Shown piece after piece: positions 27,149 through 35,505 of a DNA stretch of 64,000 nt (positions are counted from its first letter, which is position 1; every line of letters starts with the position of its first letter). Where the stretch lies: positions 744,001 to 808,000 of the forward strand of contig NZ_JRMB01000001.1 of assembly GCF_000759445.1 (NCBI RefSeq), read 5' to 3'. Origin of the DNA: Pseudomonas lutea (lineage in GTDB: Bacteria; Pseudomonadota; Gammaproteobacteria; Pseudomonadales; Pseudomonadaceae). The notes under the pieces are model-generated. The model was not told the DNA's origin and searched no databases. It saw only the letters and a list, made by a program, of their open reading frames with translations. The position numbers and the translations under genes were made by a program.

Positions 27149-28060
27149 TCAGCGTGGTCCGGCGTTGTAGTCCAGATCTTCGCGTAAACGCTGGACGCAG
27201 AAGTCGACAAAAGAGCGCACCTTGGACGAACCCCGGCGGCCCTCGACGTAGACCACGTAAACCGGCAAGGGCGTGACCTCGAAGGTTTCGAGCACCGCAC
27301 GCAGTGTGCCCGCCTGCAGGTGCTGACGGATCTGATACGACGGCACCTGGGTCAGACCCCAACCATCAAGAGCGGCATGAATCGAGGCCGTAAACGAGGT
27401 CAACGACAGCCGCGATTGCACCTTCAGTTCCTGATGCTGGCCATCGATCCGGAACGTCCATGCGGGGCTGCGCCCGCCGATCATGACGGACACGGTTTCC
27501 CGTTCGACCAGCTCCTGCGGGTGCAAGGGCGTACCGTGGGTCGCCAGATAGTCAGGGGAGGCGCAGACCATGCGGCGGACAGCGCCAACCTGAATGGCGG
27601 TCATGGAAGAGTCGGCCAGTTCGCCGATGCGCACCGACACGTCAATGCCTTCTTCCAGCTGACCCGCCACGCGGTCCATCAACAGGCCGCGAATCTGCAC
27701 CTGGGGATGGTGGCTGAGGTAATCGGTCATGACCGGGGTGACATGCAGGTCACCGAACACCTGCGGCGCGGTGATGGTCAGCAACCCGCGCGGCGTGGCG
27801 TGGATGCCGGCGGCTGCGCTTTCCGCCTCATGCAGGTCGGCCAGCAGGCGCCGGCAGTCTTCGGCAAAGCGCTGGCCGGATTCGGTCAGCCGCAACTGCC
27901 GGGTGGTGCGCACAATGAGCAATGTGCCGAGGCGCGCTTCAAGCTGCGCGACGGCACGGGTCACGGTGGCCGTGGACACGTTCAGATTGCGCGACACCGC
28001 CGCGAAGCTGGGGCCTTCGGCGACAGCGGCGAAGAGGGTCATTTCCTGGATGCGGTCCAC
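27149..28060 (-). CDS. LysR-family regulator divergent from the DMT transporter
   Basis: A 303-residue LysR protein with a GTG start at 28060 preceded by AGGAC; it begins V/M-DRIQEMTLFAAVAEGPSF. The helix-turn-helix (AAVSRNLNVSTATVTRAVAQLEARLG) and the effector domain (GLLTITAPQVFGDLHVTPVM) are intact. It diverges from an EamA-type transporter at 28280, with a 12-bp palindrome at 28145-28156 between them. The likely target is that transporter. Confidence 0.88.
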   Translation of the reverse strand: MDRIQEMTLFAAVAEGPSFAAVSRNLNVSTATVTRAVAQLEARLGTLLIVRTTRQLRLTESGQRFAEDCRRLLADLHEAESAAAGIHATPRGLLTITAPQVFGDLHVTPVMTDYLSHHPQVQIRGLLMDRVAGQLEEGIDVSVRIGELADSSMTAIQVGAVRRMVCASPDYLATHGTPLHPQELVERETVSVMIGGRSPAWTFRIDGQHQELKVQSRLSLTSFTASIHAALDGWGLTQVPSYQIRQHLQAGTLRAVLETFEVTPLPVYVVYVEGRRGSSKVRSFVDFCVQRLREDLDYNAGPR

Positions 28061-28144
28061 TGAGCGTCCTTCGAGCCGACAAGAACGGCAGTCTGAGGGA
28101 AATCCGGGCGAGCGGAAAGGGCTGTTCCAGCCAGCCGGAAAAAC

Positions 28145-28156
28145 GACCGCGCGGTC
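28145..28156. promoter_or_regulatory. 12-bp palindrome between LysR and transporter genes
   Basis: GACCGCGCGGTC is a perfect palindrome lying 85 bases from the LysR start and 124 from the transporter start. It is a candidate operator. GC-rich palindromes of this length can occur by chance. Confidence 0.35.
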
Positions 28157-28279
28157 ATGTTTGCTTGGTGATCCGTGCACGGCTTCTATATTCTTGCTGA
28201 CGCTGGACTTCTCGTACGGCTGGCCGGCATTCGGCACGGCAATGGACACCCGCATTCACGCAAGGCCAAAGGAACGCTG

Positions 28280-29167
28280 ATGAGCACCACCAGCACGCCG
28301 CTCTCCGGCGTCAACCAGCCATTGAAGGGCATCGCACTGATCCTGTTTGCGACCTTTCTGTTTTCCAGCCACGACACCCTGTCCAAATACCTTTCCGGCA
28401 TTTACCCGATCATGATGGTGGTCTGGGTCCGTTACGTCGTGCACACCGGGCTGATGGCGTGCATTTTCATGCCGTCCTCCGGGCTGCGCGTGCTGCGCAC
28501 CAAGCGCCCCGGGCTGCAGGCGCTGCGGGCGGTGTGCCTGCTGGGCACCAGTTTGCTGTTCACCAGCGGCCTGATGTTCATCCCCATCGCCGAAGCCACG
28601 GCGGTCAACTTCCTCGCGCCGTTACTGGTGACGGCCTTGTCGGTGCCGTTGCTCAAGGAGAAGGTCAGCCGTGGTCAATGGATCGCCGTGCTGGTGGGCT
28701 TCAGCGGCGTGCTGGTCATCGTTCATCCTGGCGGCGAACTGTTCAGGCCGGCGGTGTTGCTGCCGCTGGGCTCGGCCTTGTGCTTTGCCTGCTACCAGCT
28801 GCTGACCCGTCTGGTCGCGGCCCACGACAGCCCGACCACCAGCAACTTTTTTGCCGGCCTGTTCAATAGCCTGTTGATGAGCGCGGTCGTGCCGTTCTTT
28901 TGGCAATCGCCGGAATGGAAGCACATTCCGTTCATGCTGGCCCTTGGCAGCTGCGGAATGGTCGCGCACTTGATGCTCACCCAGGCGTTCCGCTTTGCAG
29001 CGCCGGCGATGCTGGCACCATTCGGCTACTGCCAGATCGTCTTTGCCGGGGTATGGGGCTATATCGTCTTCAACCACGCGCCGTCACTCACGGCACAGGC
29101 CGGCATCGCAATCATCTGCCTCAGCGGCCTGGCGGCTGCCTGGCAACAACGGAAGAAGGGCGGTTGA
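28280..29167 (+). CDS. EamA-family (DMT superfamily) transporter
   Basis: A 295-residue inner-membrane protein with about ten hydrophobic helices in two EamA repeats (for example GIALILFATFLFSSHDTLSKYL and AEATAVNFLAPLLVTALSVPLL in the first; LMLTQAFRFAAPAMLAPFGYCQI in the second). The duplicated 'P..LVTALSVPLLKEKVSRGQW' segment is typical of metabolite exporters in this family. The ATG at 28280 follows AAGGAAC. Substrate is unknown. The divergent LysR gene suggests induced efflux. Confidence 0.88.
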   Translation: MSTTSTPLSGVNQPLKGIALILFATFLFSSHDTLSKYLSGIYPIMMVVWVRYVVHTGLMACIFMPSSGLRVLRTKRPGLQALRAVCLLGTSLLFTSGLMFIPIAEATAVNFLAPLLVTALSVPLLKEKVSRGQWIAVLVGFSGVLVIVHPGGELFRPAVLLPLGSALCFACYQLLTRLVAAHDSPTTSNFFAGLFNSLLMSAVVPFFWQSPEWKHIPFMLALGSCGMVAHLMLTQAFRFAAPAMLAPFGYCQIVFAGVWGYIVFNHAPSLTAQAGIAIICLSGLAAAWQQRKKGG

Positions 29168-29359
29168 CGCCGGATGGCTTCATGGTTGGCGCGGTGTCTT
29201 GACGTGCTGTTCGAGGGTCAACGCGCCTGCAATCGCGCCGCGCTGAAGTCGTTTTTTTCAACGCCTGAGTCCGGCGAGCTTCATGCGCTGTTTTCCGCGT
29301 CCACGCGCATCTTCACAGTCACACCCGATCCACACGCTCTTTTTGCCTGAGGCCGAACG

Positions 29360-30754
29360 ATGTCGCAACGCCAGTCCACGCTGATCGCCCTGCTGGTGGC
29401 CGTCACCTTTTTCATGGAGAACCTCGACGCCACGGTGATCGCCACGGCGATGCCGGAGATGGCCAAGACATTCGGTGTGGCGGCGGTGGATCTGAACATC
29501 GGCATGAGCGCTTACATGCTGGCGATTGCCGCGTTCATTCCACTCAGCGGCTGGCTGGCCGATCGTTTCGGGTCGCGACGTGTCTTCGGCGCAGCGATCG
29601 TGCTGTTCACCGCGTCCTCGATGTTGTGCGGTCTTAGCAGCAGCCTCGAAGCCTTCGTCGCTGCCCGGGTGCTGCAAGGCATGAGCGGCGCGATGATGGT
29701 CCCGGTGGGGCGGCTTGCGGTGATGCGCGCGACGGAGAAAAAGGACCTGGTCCGGGCTATTTCGCTGATCACCTGGCCGGGGCTGGTGGCGCCGATACTC
29801 GGGCCGCCACTGGGCGGGTTCATCGTCACCCATGCCTCATGGCCATGGATCTTCTACCTCAACCTGCCCCTCGGCGTGCTGGCCTTGATCGCCACGCTGA
29901 TCCTCATCCCCAGGCACAACGAGACCCGCGCACGGGCGTTTGACCTCAAGGGATTTTTGTTGCTGGGCATCGCCTGCACCGCGCTGCTCTTCGGCATGGA
30001 GCGGCTTGGGCAGGGCCACGGCAGCCAATGGCCGGGTCTTGCCGTCGTAGCACTTGGCATTGTCAGCGGCGCCCTGGCCTGGCGGCACATGCGCGCTCAC
30101 CCGCATCCGCTGATGAACGTGGCGGTGGTGCACATCCGCACGTTCAGCGTCAGCCTGCTGGGTGGCTCGGTGTTTCGCATTGCCATCAGCACCTTGCCGT
30201 TCCTGCTGCCGCTGATGTTCCAGTTGGGCTTCGGCCTGTCCGCGTTCGATGCCGGCTTGCTGGTGCTGGGCGTGTTTGCCGGCAATCTGGCGATGAAACC
30301 CTTCACCAGCGTCATCATGCAGCGCTGGGGTTTTCGCCAGGTGCTGCTGGTCAACGGGTGTATCGGCGTGGCGGCCATCGCCGCCTGCGCGTTGCTTGAG
30401 CCGGGCATGTGCTGGCCGCTCATTCTGCTGATTCTGTTCATCGGCGGGCTGTCGCGCTCGATGCAGTTCACGGCGTTCAACACCCTGGGCTTCGCCGACG
30501 TGCCCAAGCCACATATGAGTGATGCCTCGACGATGTTCAGCATGTGCTTCCAGCTGAGCATGGGCCTGGGCGTGGCGATTGCCGCGTTATTGCTGCGCGG
30601 TGCGATGTACGTGCATGGCAATGACGGGCACGCCATGACCGCCGATTTCCAGCTGACGTTCCTCGGCGTGGCGCTGATTGCGGCGTTGGCGTTGCTGGAC
30701 AACCGCCGTGTGTCGGCGCGGGCGGGTGAGGCGCTGCTGCAACCCAAGACCTGA
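29360..30754 (+). CDS. MFS transporter, DHA2 (EmrB/QacA-like) family
   Basis: A 464-residue major facilitator with about fourteen predicted helices. The N-terminal FFMENLDATVIATAMPEMAKTFG is the typical DHA2 motif D1 region, LADRFGSRRVFGAA is motif A, and GPPLGGFIVTHASWPWIFYLNLPLG is the motif C and helix 5-6 region. Such proteins export drugs or hydrophobic metabolites by proton antiport. GAGG precedes the ATG by about 8 bases. It is 146 bases upstream of the acyl-CoA genes on the same strand, but probably in a separate transcript. Confidence 0.9.
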   Translation: MSQRQSTLIALLVAVTFFMENLDATVIATAMPEMAKTFGVAAVDLNIGMSAYMLAIAAFIPLSGWLADRFGSRRVFGAAIVLFTASSMLCGLSSSLEAFVAARVLQGMSGAMMVPVGRLAVMRATEKKDLVRAISLITWPGLVAPILGPPLGGFIVTHASWPWIFYLNLPLGVLALIATLILIPRHNETRARAFDLKGFLLLGIACTALLFGMERLGQGHGSQWPGLAVVALGIVSGALAWRHMRAHPHPLMNVAVVHIRTFSVSLLGGSVFRIAISTLPFLLPLMFQLGFGLSAFDAGLLVLGVFAGNLAMKPFTSVIMQRWGFRQVLLVNGCIGVAAIAACALLEPGMCWPLILLILFIGGLSRSMQFTAFNTLGFADVPKPHMSDASTMFSMCFQLSMGLGVAIAALLLRGAMYVHGNDGHAMTADFQLTFLGVALIAALALLDNRRVSARAGEALLQPKT

Positions 30755-30870
30755 CAGGTTTGCGGCCGCGGGCCCGGTAACGAGCCTCCGCACTGGCCAA
30801 AACCGTCAGGCGTTCTGCGCGCTTTGACTATTGCCCATCGGCGCGCCAGAGCGGAGTATTTCGTCACTCC

Positions 30871-30878
30871 AACAATAA
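30871..30878 (+). promoter_or_regulatory. Crc/Hfq-type CA motif in the SDR leader
   Basis: AACAATAA fits the AAYAAYAA motif bound by Hfq with Crc in Pseudomonas catabolite repression. It ends 21 bases before the ATG of the acyl-CoA dehydrogenase-type SDR, just ahead of the AAGGAC ribosome site. Confidence 0.5.
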
Positions 30879-30899
30879 AAGTCTAAGGACGACACAATC

Positions 30900-31667
30900 A
30901 TGCAGATCGAAGGCAAGGTGTTTCTGGTCAGTGGCGGCGCGTCCGGGCTGGGTGCGGCCACCGCACAGATGCTCGTTGACTCAGGGGCCAGCGTGATGCT
31001 GATCGACGTCAACGCCCAGGCGCTCGCCGCCCAGGTGCAGACGCTGGGCGCCAATGCCCGCGGCACTGTGTGCGACATCACCCAGGAAAGCGCGGTGCAA
31101 GCGGCGCTGGACGATGCCCTGGCTGCGTTTGGCCAGATCAACGGCGTCGTCAACTGCGCAGGCATCGTCGGCGCCGAAAAGATCCTGGGCAAAGAAGGCC
31201 CTCATGCTCTGGACAGTTTCAGCCGCGTCATCAACGTCAACCTCATCGGCAGCTTCAATCTGTTGCGCCTCGCTGCGGTTGCGATTGCCGAAAGCGCGCC
31301 TGATGCGGGCGGCGAGCGCGGCGTCATCATCAACACCGCTTCGGTTGCAGCGTACGACGGCCAGATCGGCCAGGCCGCCTATGCAGCGTCCAAAGGCGCC
31401 ATTGTCAGCCTGACGCTGCCGGCCGCCCGTGAACTGGCGCGCTACGGCATTCGCGTCATGACCATCGCCCCGGGGATCTTTGAAACCCCGATGATGGCCG
31501 GCATGACTCCGCAGGTTCGCGAGAGCCTGTCCGCCGGGGTGCCATTTCCGCCGCGGCTCGGCAAGCCGGAAGAATACGCAGCGCTGGTGCGCCACATCAT
31601 CGACAACAGCATGCTCAACGGCGAGGTCATCCGCCTCGACGGTGCCCTGCGCATGGCTGCGCGCTAA
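30900..31667 (+). CDS. 3-hydroxyacyl-CoA dehydrogenase, type II (SDR family)
   Basis: A 255-residue SDR resembling human HSD17B10 and bacterial 2-methyl-3-hydroxybutyryl-CoA dehydrogenases. Cofactor motif [12 protein letters not shown] is at residues about 9-20. The Asp of LIDVN fits NAD preference. Ser in [14 protein letters not shown] and the YAASK active site are present, and [20 protein letters not shown] is a signature of this subgroup. It forms a probable operon with the thiolase (17-base gap) and the hydratase for oxidation of branched or short-chain acyl-CoA, as in isoleucine degradation. Confidence 0.88.
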   Translation: MQIEGKVFLVSGGASGLGAATAQMLVDSGASVMLIDVNAQALAAQVQTLGANARGTVCDITQESAVQAALDDALAAFGQINGVVNCAGIVGAEKILGKEGPHALDSFSRVINVNLIGSFNLLRLAAVAIAESAPDAGGERGVIINTASVAAYDGQIGQAAYAASKGAIVSLTLPAARELARYGIRVMTIAPGIFETPMMAGMTPQVRESLSAGVPFPPRLGKPEEYAALVRHIIDNSMLNGEVIRLDGALRMAAR

Positions 31668-31683
31668 TCGAGGAGGCTTCATC

Positions 31684-32895
31684 ATGTCACTGAACAAACG
31701 CCAGATTCCGAATGACGACCCCGTGGTGATCGTCAGTGCCGCGCGCACGCCCATGGGCGCCTTTCAGGGTGATCTGAAAAGCCTGACCGCCCCGGAGCTG
31801 GGCGCCGCAGCCATTCGCGCCGCCGTGACCAGGGCGGGTATCGAGCCCGCCGACGTCGACGAGGTGCTGTTCGGCTGTGTGCTGCCGGCCGGTCTCGGCC
31901 AGGCGCCGGCGCGCCAGGCCGCATTGGGCGCCGGGCTGGGCGATGCCACCCCATGCACGACGTTGAACAAGATGTGCGGATCGGGCATGCAGGCGGCCAT
32001 TCTTGGCCACGACATACTCCTGGCAGGCAGCGCCGAGGTGGTGATCGCCGGTGGCATGGAAAGCATGACCAACGCGCCGTATCTGTTGGAGAAAGCCCGC
32101 AGCGGCTATCGCATGGGTCACGGCAAAATCATCGATCACATGTTTCTCGATGGCCTCGAAGACGCCTACGACCGCGGTCGCCTGATGGGCACCTTCGCCG
32201 AGGAGTGCGCAGGCCTTGAGAATTGCAGCCGGGAGGCGCAGGACGCCTTTGCCGTCGCGTCTCTGACCCGTGCGCAGGAAGCCATGACGCGGGGCTGGTT
32301 CGATGCTGAAATCGTCCCGGTTGAAGTCACCGTGGGCAAGGAGCGCAAAACCATCCGCCAGGATGAACAACCGCCCAAGGCCCGGCTGGACAAGATCCCT
32401 CAGCTCAAACCTGCGTTCCGTGAAGGCGGCACGGTGACGGCGGCCAACTCAAGCTCGATCTCCGATGGCGCGGCGGCGTTGACCCTGATGCGCCAATCCG
32501 AAGCCCGGCGACGTGGGCTTGCTCCCCTGGCGGTCATTCACGGCCACGCCGCTTACGCCAACGAACCCGGCCTGTTTCCGACGGCGCCGGTGGGGGCAAT
32601 TGACAAGCTGATGAGCAAAACCGGGTGGTCGCTGAGCGAAGTCGATCTGTTCGAGATCAACGAGGCATTCGCAGTGGTAGCGCTGGTGACGATGAGCCGG
32701 CTGCAACTGCCACACGAGAAGGTGAACGTGCACGGCGGAGCTTGTGCCCTGGGGCATCCCATCGGTGCATCGGGTGCGCGAATTCTGGTGACGCTGCTGT
32801 CGGCCCTGAAGCAACGCGGGCTGCGGCGCGGTGTGGCAGCGATCTGCATCGGCGGCGGAGAGGCGACTGCGATGGCGGTTGAACTTATTGACTGA
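31684..32895 (+). CDS. Acetyl-CoA C-acyltransferase (thiolase)
   Basis: A 403-residue thiolase of usual length. The acyl-enzyme Cys is in TTLNKMCGSGMQAAILG, the catalytic His in VHGGACALGHPIGASGARI and the second Cys in AAICIGGGEATA. NEAFAVVAL carries the conserved Asn-Glu-Ala-Phe. AGGAGG lies 8 bases before the ATG at 31684. It cleaves 3-oxoacyl-CoA (or 2-methylacetoacetyl-CoA) made by the preceding dehydrogenase. Confidence 0.95.
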   Translation: MSLNKRQIPNDDPVVIVSAARTPMGAFQGDLKSLTAPELGAAAIRAAVTRAGIEPADVDEVLFGCVLPAGLGQAPARQAALGAGLGDATPCTTLNKMCGSGMQAAILGHDILLAGSAEVVIAGGMESMTNAPYLLEKARSGYRMGHGKIIDHMFLDGLEDAYDRGRLMGTFAEECAGLENCSREAQDAFAVASLTRAQEAMTRGWFDAEIVPVEVTVGKERKTIRQDEQPPKARLDKIPQLKPAFREGGTVTAANSSSISDGAAALTLMRQSEARRRGLAPLAVIHGHAAYANEPGLFPTAPVGAIDKLMSKTGWSLSEVDLFEINEAFAVVALVTMSRLQLPHEKVNVHGGACALGHPIGASGARILVTLLSALKQRGLRRGVAAICIGGGEATAMAVELID

Positions 32896-32960
32896 AATCA
32901 ACGGGTTACAGGTCGTAATCAATCTAGATAGTCGCGTTGCCGATCAGGTTTGGCTATTTG

Positions 32961-32968
32961 AATAATAA
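32961..32968 (+). promoter_or_regulatory. Crc/Hfq-type CA motif in the hydratase leader
   Basis: AATAATAA fits AAYAAYAA exactly and runs into the AAGG ribosome site, 12 bases before the ATG at 32981. Binding here would block initiation. This is the second such motif in the gene set. Confidence 0.55.
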
Positions 32969-32980
32969 GGATAAAAATCA

Positions 32981-33754
32981 ATGAGTTACTTGACAATCCT
33001 AAAAGAGATCAAAGGTCGTGTTGCGCTGCTGACCCTCAATCGTCCTGAGGCGCTGAACGCCCTCAATGCGCAGCTGATCAGCGAGCTCAACCACGCCCTC
33101 GACGAGCTGGAGCGTGACCACGGCATTGGCTGCATCGTGCTCACCGGCTCGGCCAAAGCGTTCGCTGCCGGCGCGGACATCAAAGAGATGGCCGAGCTCA
33201 AGTACCCGCAGATCTACCTGGAGGATTTGTTCAGCGACAGCGACCGGGTGGCTAATCGCCGCAAACCCATCATCGCCGCCGTGTCCGGCTTTGCCCTGGG
33301 TGGGGGCTGCGAACTGGCGTTGATGTGCGACTTCATCCTGGCGGCAGACAACGCACGATTCGGCCAGCCGGAAATCAAGCTGGGCGTGTTGCCGGGAATG
33401 GGCGGTACGCAGCGGCTGACCCGCGCGGTCGGCAAGGCCAAGGCCATGGAAATGTGCCTGACGGGGCGCATGATCGACGCTGTGGAGGCGGAAAGCGCCG
33501 GGTTGGTGGCGCGGATAGTGCCTCAAGAGCAATTGCTTGATGAAGCACTGAAAGTCGCGGCGGTGATCGCCGCAAAATCCTTGCCGGTGGCGATGATGGT
33601 CAAGGAAAGCGTCAACCGCGCCTTTGAGGTCAGTCTGGCCGAGGGGATTCGTTTTGAGCGCCGGGTGTTTCATGCCGCGTTTGCCAGTGAAGACCAGAAG
33701 GAAGGCATGGCGGCTTTCATTGAAAAGCGCGAACCGGCGTTCAAGCACCGTTGA
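32981..33754 (+). CDS. Enoyl-CoA hydratase
   Basis: A 257-residue crotonase. The oxyanion-hole segments are [14 protein letters not shown] and [20 protein letters not shown]. The catalytic Glu residues are in GGGCELAL and [19 protein letters not shown], both kept. It hydrates 2-enoyl-CoA to 3-hydroxyacyl-CoA, the substrate of the dehydrogenase upstream. It is 85 bases after the thiolase, in the slot next to which related Pseudomonas clusters carry an acyl-CoA dehydrogenase; that gene is absent here. Confidence 0.94.
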   Translation: MSYLTILKEIKGRVALLTLNRPEALNALNAQLISELNHALDELERDHGIGCIVLTGSAKAFAAGADIKEMAELKYPQIYLEDLFSDSDRVANRRKPIIAAVSGFALGGGCELALMCDFILAADNARFGQPEIKLGVLPGMGGTQRLTRAVGKAKAMEMCLTGRMIDAVEAESAGLVARIVPQEQLLDEALKVAAVIAAKSLPVAMMVKESVNRAFEVSLAEGIRFERRVFHAAFASEDQKEGMAAFIEKREPAFKHR

Positions 33755-34020
33755 TTGAGTCGCGCGTGGTTGCCCCTCAACGTCCGCTTATGTCCGGTGA
33801 TGTTTGGCACCGGGGGCAGGTCTCTGAGTCAGGCAGTGGCAGGCCAGCGCTTGGCAGGGGTGTGTTCTGGCGCCGGCGTGTATAAAATGCGCCGGTCGCC
33901 GCGGTTGCACCCCGGCAAGTCATCATCGATTACCCATTTTCAGCGTTTACCGCTACTGGCCGGGCGTGCGAAGTGCGCGGGCTGCGAGCGGTTTATCGCC
34001 ATCGGAACAAGAGAGCAATC

Positions 34021-34725
34021 ATGGGCGCACAGTGGAAGGTCAAACACAAAGAAGCGGCTGCCAACGCCAAAGGGCGGATTTTCGGCAAGCTGTCCAAAGA
34101 GATCATGATTGCCGCGCGTTCAGGGGCTGATCCCGACATGAATGCGCGCCTGCGTCTGGTGGTCGAGCAGGCCAAAAAGGCCTCCATGCCGCGCGAAACC
34201 CTTGAGCGCGCCATCAAAAAAGGCGCCGGGCTGCTGGGCGAGCACGTGCACTTCGAGAAGCTCACCTACGAAGGCTTTGCGCCGCACAAGGTGCCGGTCA
34301 TCGTCGAATGCCTGACCGACAACATCAACCGGACCGTGTCCGAGATTCGCGTGCTGTTCCGCAAGGGCCAGCTGGGCGCCGAGGGCTCGATCACCTGGGA
34401 CTTCGATCACTTGGGCATGATCGACGCGGCGGCTACGTCCGCCGATGCCGATGCCGAAGAAGCCGCCATCGAGGCCGGCGCGCAGGACGTTGAACAAGGC
34501 GAAGAGGGCGTCGCGACGTTCTATACCGATACCACTGACCTTGACGCGGTGTGCAAGGCGCTGCCTGACTTCGGCTTCACCGTTGAGTCCGCGAAAATCG
34601 GCTACCGCCCGAAGAATCCGGTCGAGGGTCTGAGCGAGGAGCAAATGGCCGAGGTTGAAGCATTCCTTGAAGCCATCGACAGCCACGATGACGTGCAGAA
34701 CGTCTACGTGGGGCTCGCCGGTTAA
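34021..34725 (+). CDS. YebC/PmpR-family regulator or translation factor
   Basis: A 234-residue member of the YebC/TACO1 family: [41 protein letters not shown] at the N-terminus (residues 1-41), [13 protein letters not shown], and [28 protein letters not shown]. The start WKVKHKE differs from the usual WANIKHKK of the main YebC, which suggests the second Pseudomonas paralogue. YebC proteins act in transcription and in easing ribosome stalling at proline stretches. The ATG at 34021 is the family start. A possible -10 (TATAAA, 33881-33886) lies about 135 bases upstream. Confidence 0.9.
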   Translation: MGAQWKVKHKEAAANAKGRIFGKLSKEIMIAARSGADPDMNARLRLVVEQAKKASMPRETLERAIKKGAGLLGEHVHFEKLTYEGFAPHKVPVIVECLTDNINRTVSEIRVLFRKGQLGAEGSITWDFDHLGMIDAAATSADADAEEAAIEAGAQDVEQGEEGVATFYTDTTDLDAVCKALPDFGFTVESAKIGYRPKNPVEGLSEEQMAEVEAFLEAIDSHDDVQNVYVGLAG

Positions 34726-34812
34726 CGCTGCGGTGGGTGGGGATCGGTCCTGCCGGTGCTGGCTAAGCCGTTGAACCTGATGCCTCAACGACCTCGGCAT
34801 AACGCGCCGTCT

Positions 34813-35440
34813 GCACAGATCCCGAACGCAGCGCAGAACCTGTAGGAGCCGGCTTGCTGGCGAACTCGGTCAAGCAGCGATAAAGATGTCGACTGACACG
34901 ACGCGTTCGCCAGCAAGCCGGCTCCTACAGAAATGGGATTTCATTCTAATAACGGCGGTGTGCTTGGCTTCTACAGGAAGGGATTTTATTCGATTGACGG
35001 TGGTGTGTCTGGCTGCTTCAGCCTGATTTTCAGGCTGGCATAGATCCCGAACGCAGCGCAAAAACCTGTAGGAGCCGGCTTGCTGGCGAATCCGGTGTGT
35101 CTGCCATAGAGATGTCGACTGACACGACGGGTTCGCCAGCAAGCCGGCTCTTACAGAATAGGATTTCATCCGACTGACGGTGATGTGCCTGGCTGCTTCA
35201 GCGTGATTTTCAGGCTGGCACAGATACCGAACACGCGCAAAAACCTGTAGGAGCCGGCTTGCTGGCGAACCCGGTGTATCTGCCATAAAGATGTCGACTG
35301 ACACGACGGGTTCGCCAGCAAGCCGGCTCCTACAGAATGGGTTTTCAGCCGATTGACGGTGGTATGCCTGGCTCCTGCAGAATCGGATTTCATTCGAGTA
35401 ACGGTGGTATGCCTGGCTGCAGCGGTGTTTGCCGGCCCCT
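34813..35440. repeat. Tandem array of three REPINs
   Basis: Three tandem units begin at about 34813, 35039 and 35219. Each has an inverted REP pair (34841-34864/34906-34929, 35067-35090/35132-35155, 35246-35269/35311-35334) around a shared ATGTCGACTGACACGAC-containing loop, then conserved spacer sequence. The first unit has an extra copy of about 46 bases of the spacer, and another partial spacer follows the third. The 780-base gap between the YebC-like gene and the LRR-kinase otherwise holds no gene. Confidence 0.92.
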
Positions 35441-35505
35441 ACGTTTAATCCGAGGCAAGGTCTAACGACCTCTGCACGCTGCAACCCGCTTCAAACCCCA
35501 AATAT

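Noticed and set aside
29258..30867. Minus-strand frames opposite the DHA2 transporter
   Set aside because: They overlap a gene with clear transporter motifs and show no domain or start signal.
33818..33840. A GG...GC pattern resembling a sigma-54 promoter upstream of the YebC-like gene
   Set aside because: The -12 half lacks the TTGC element, so the match is too weak.
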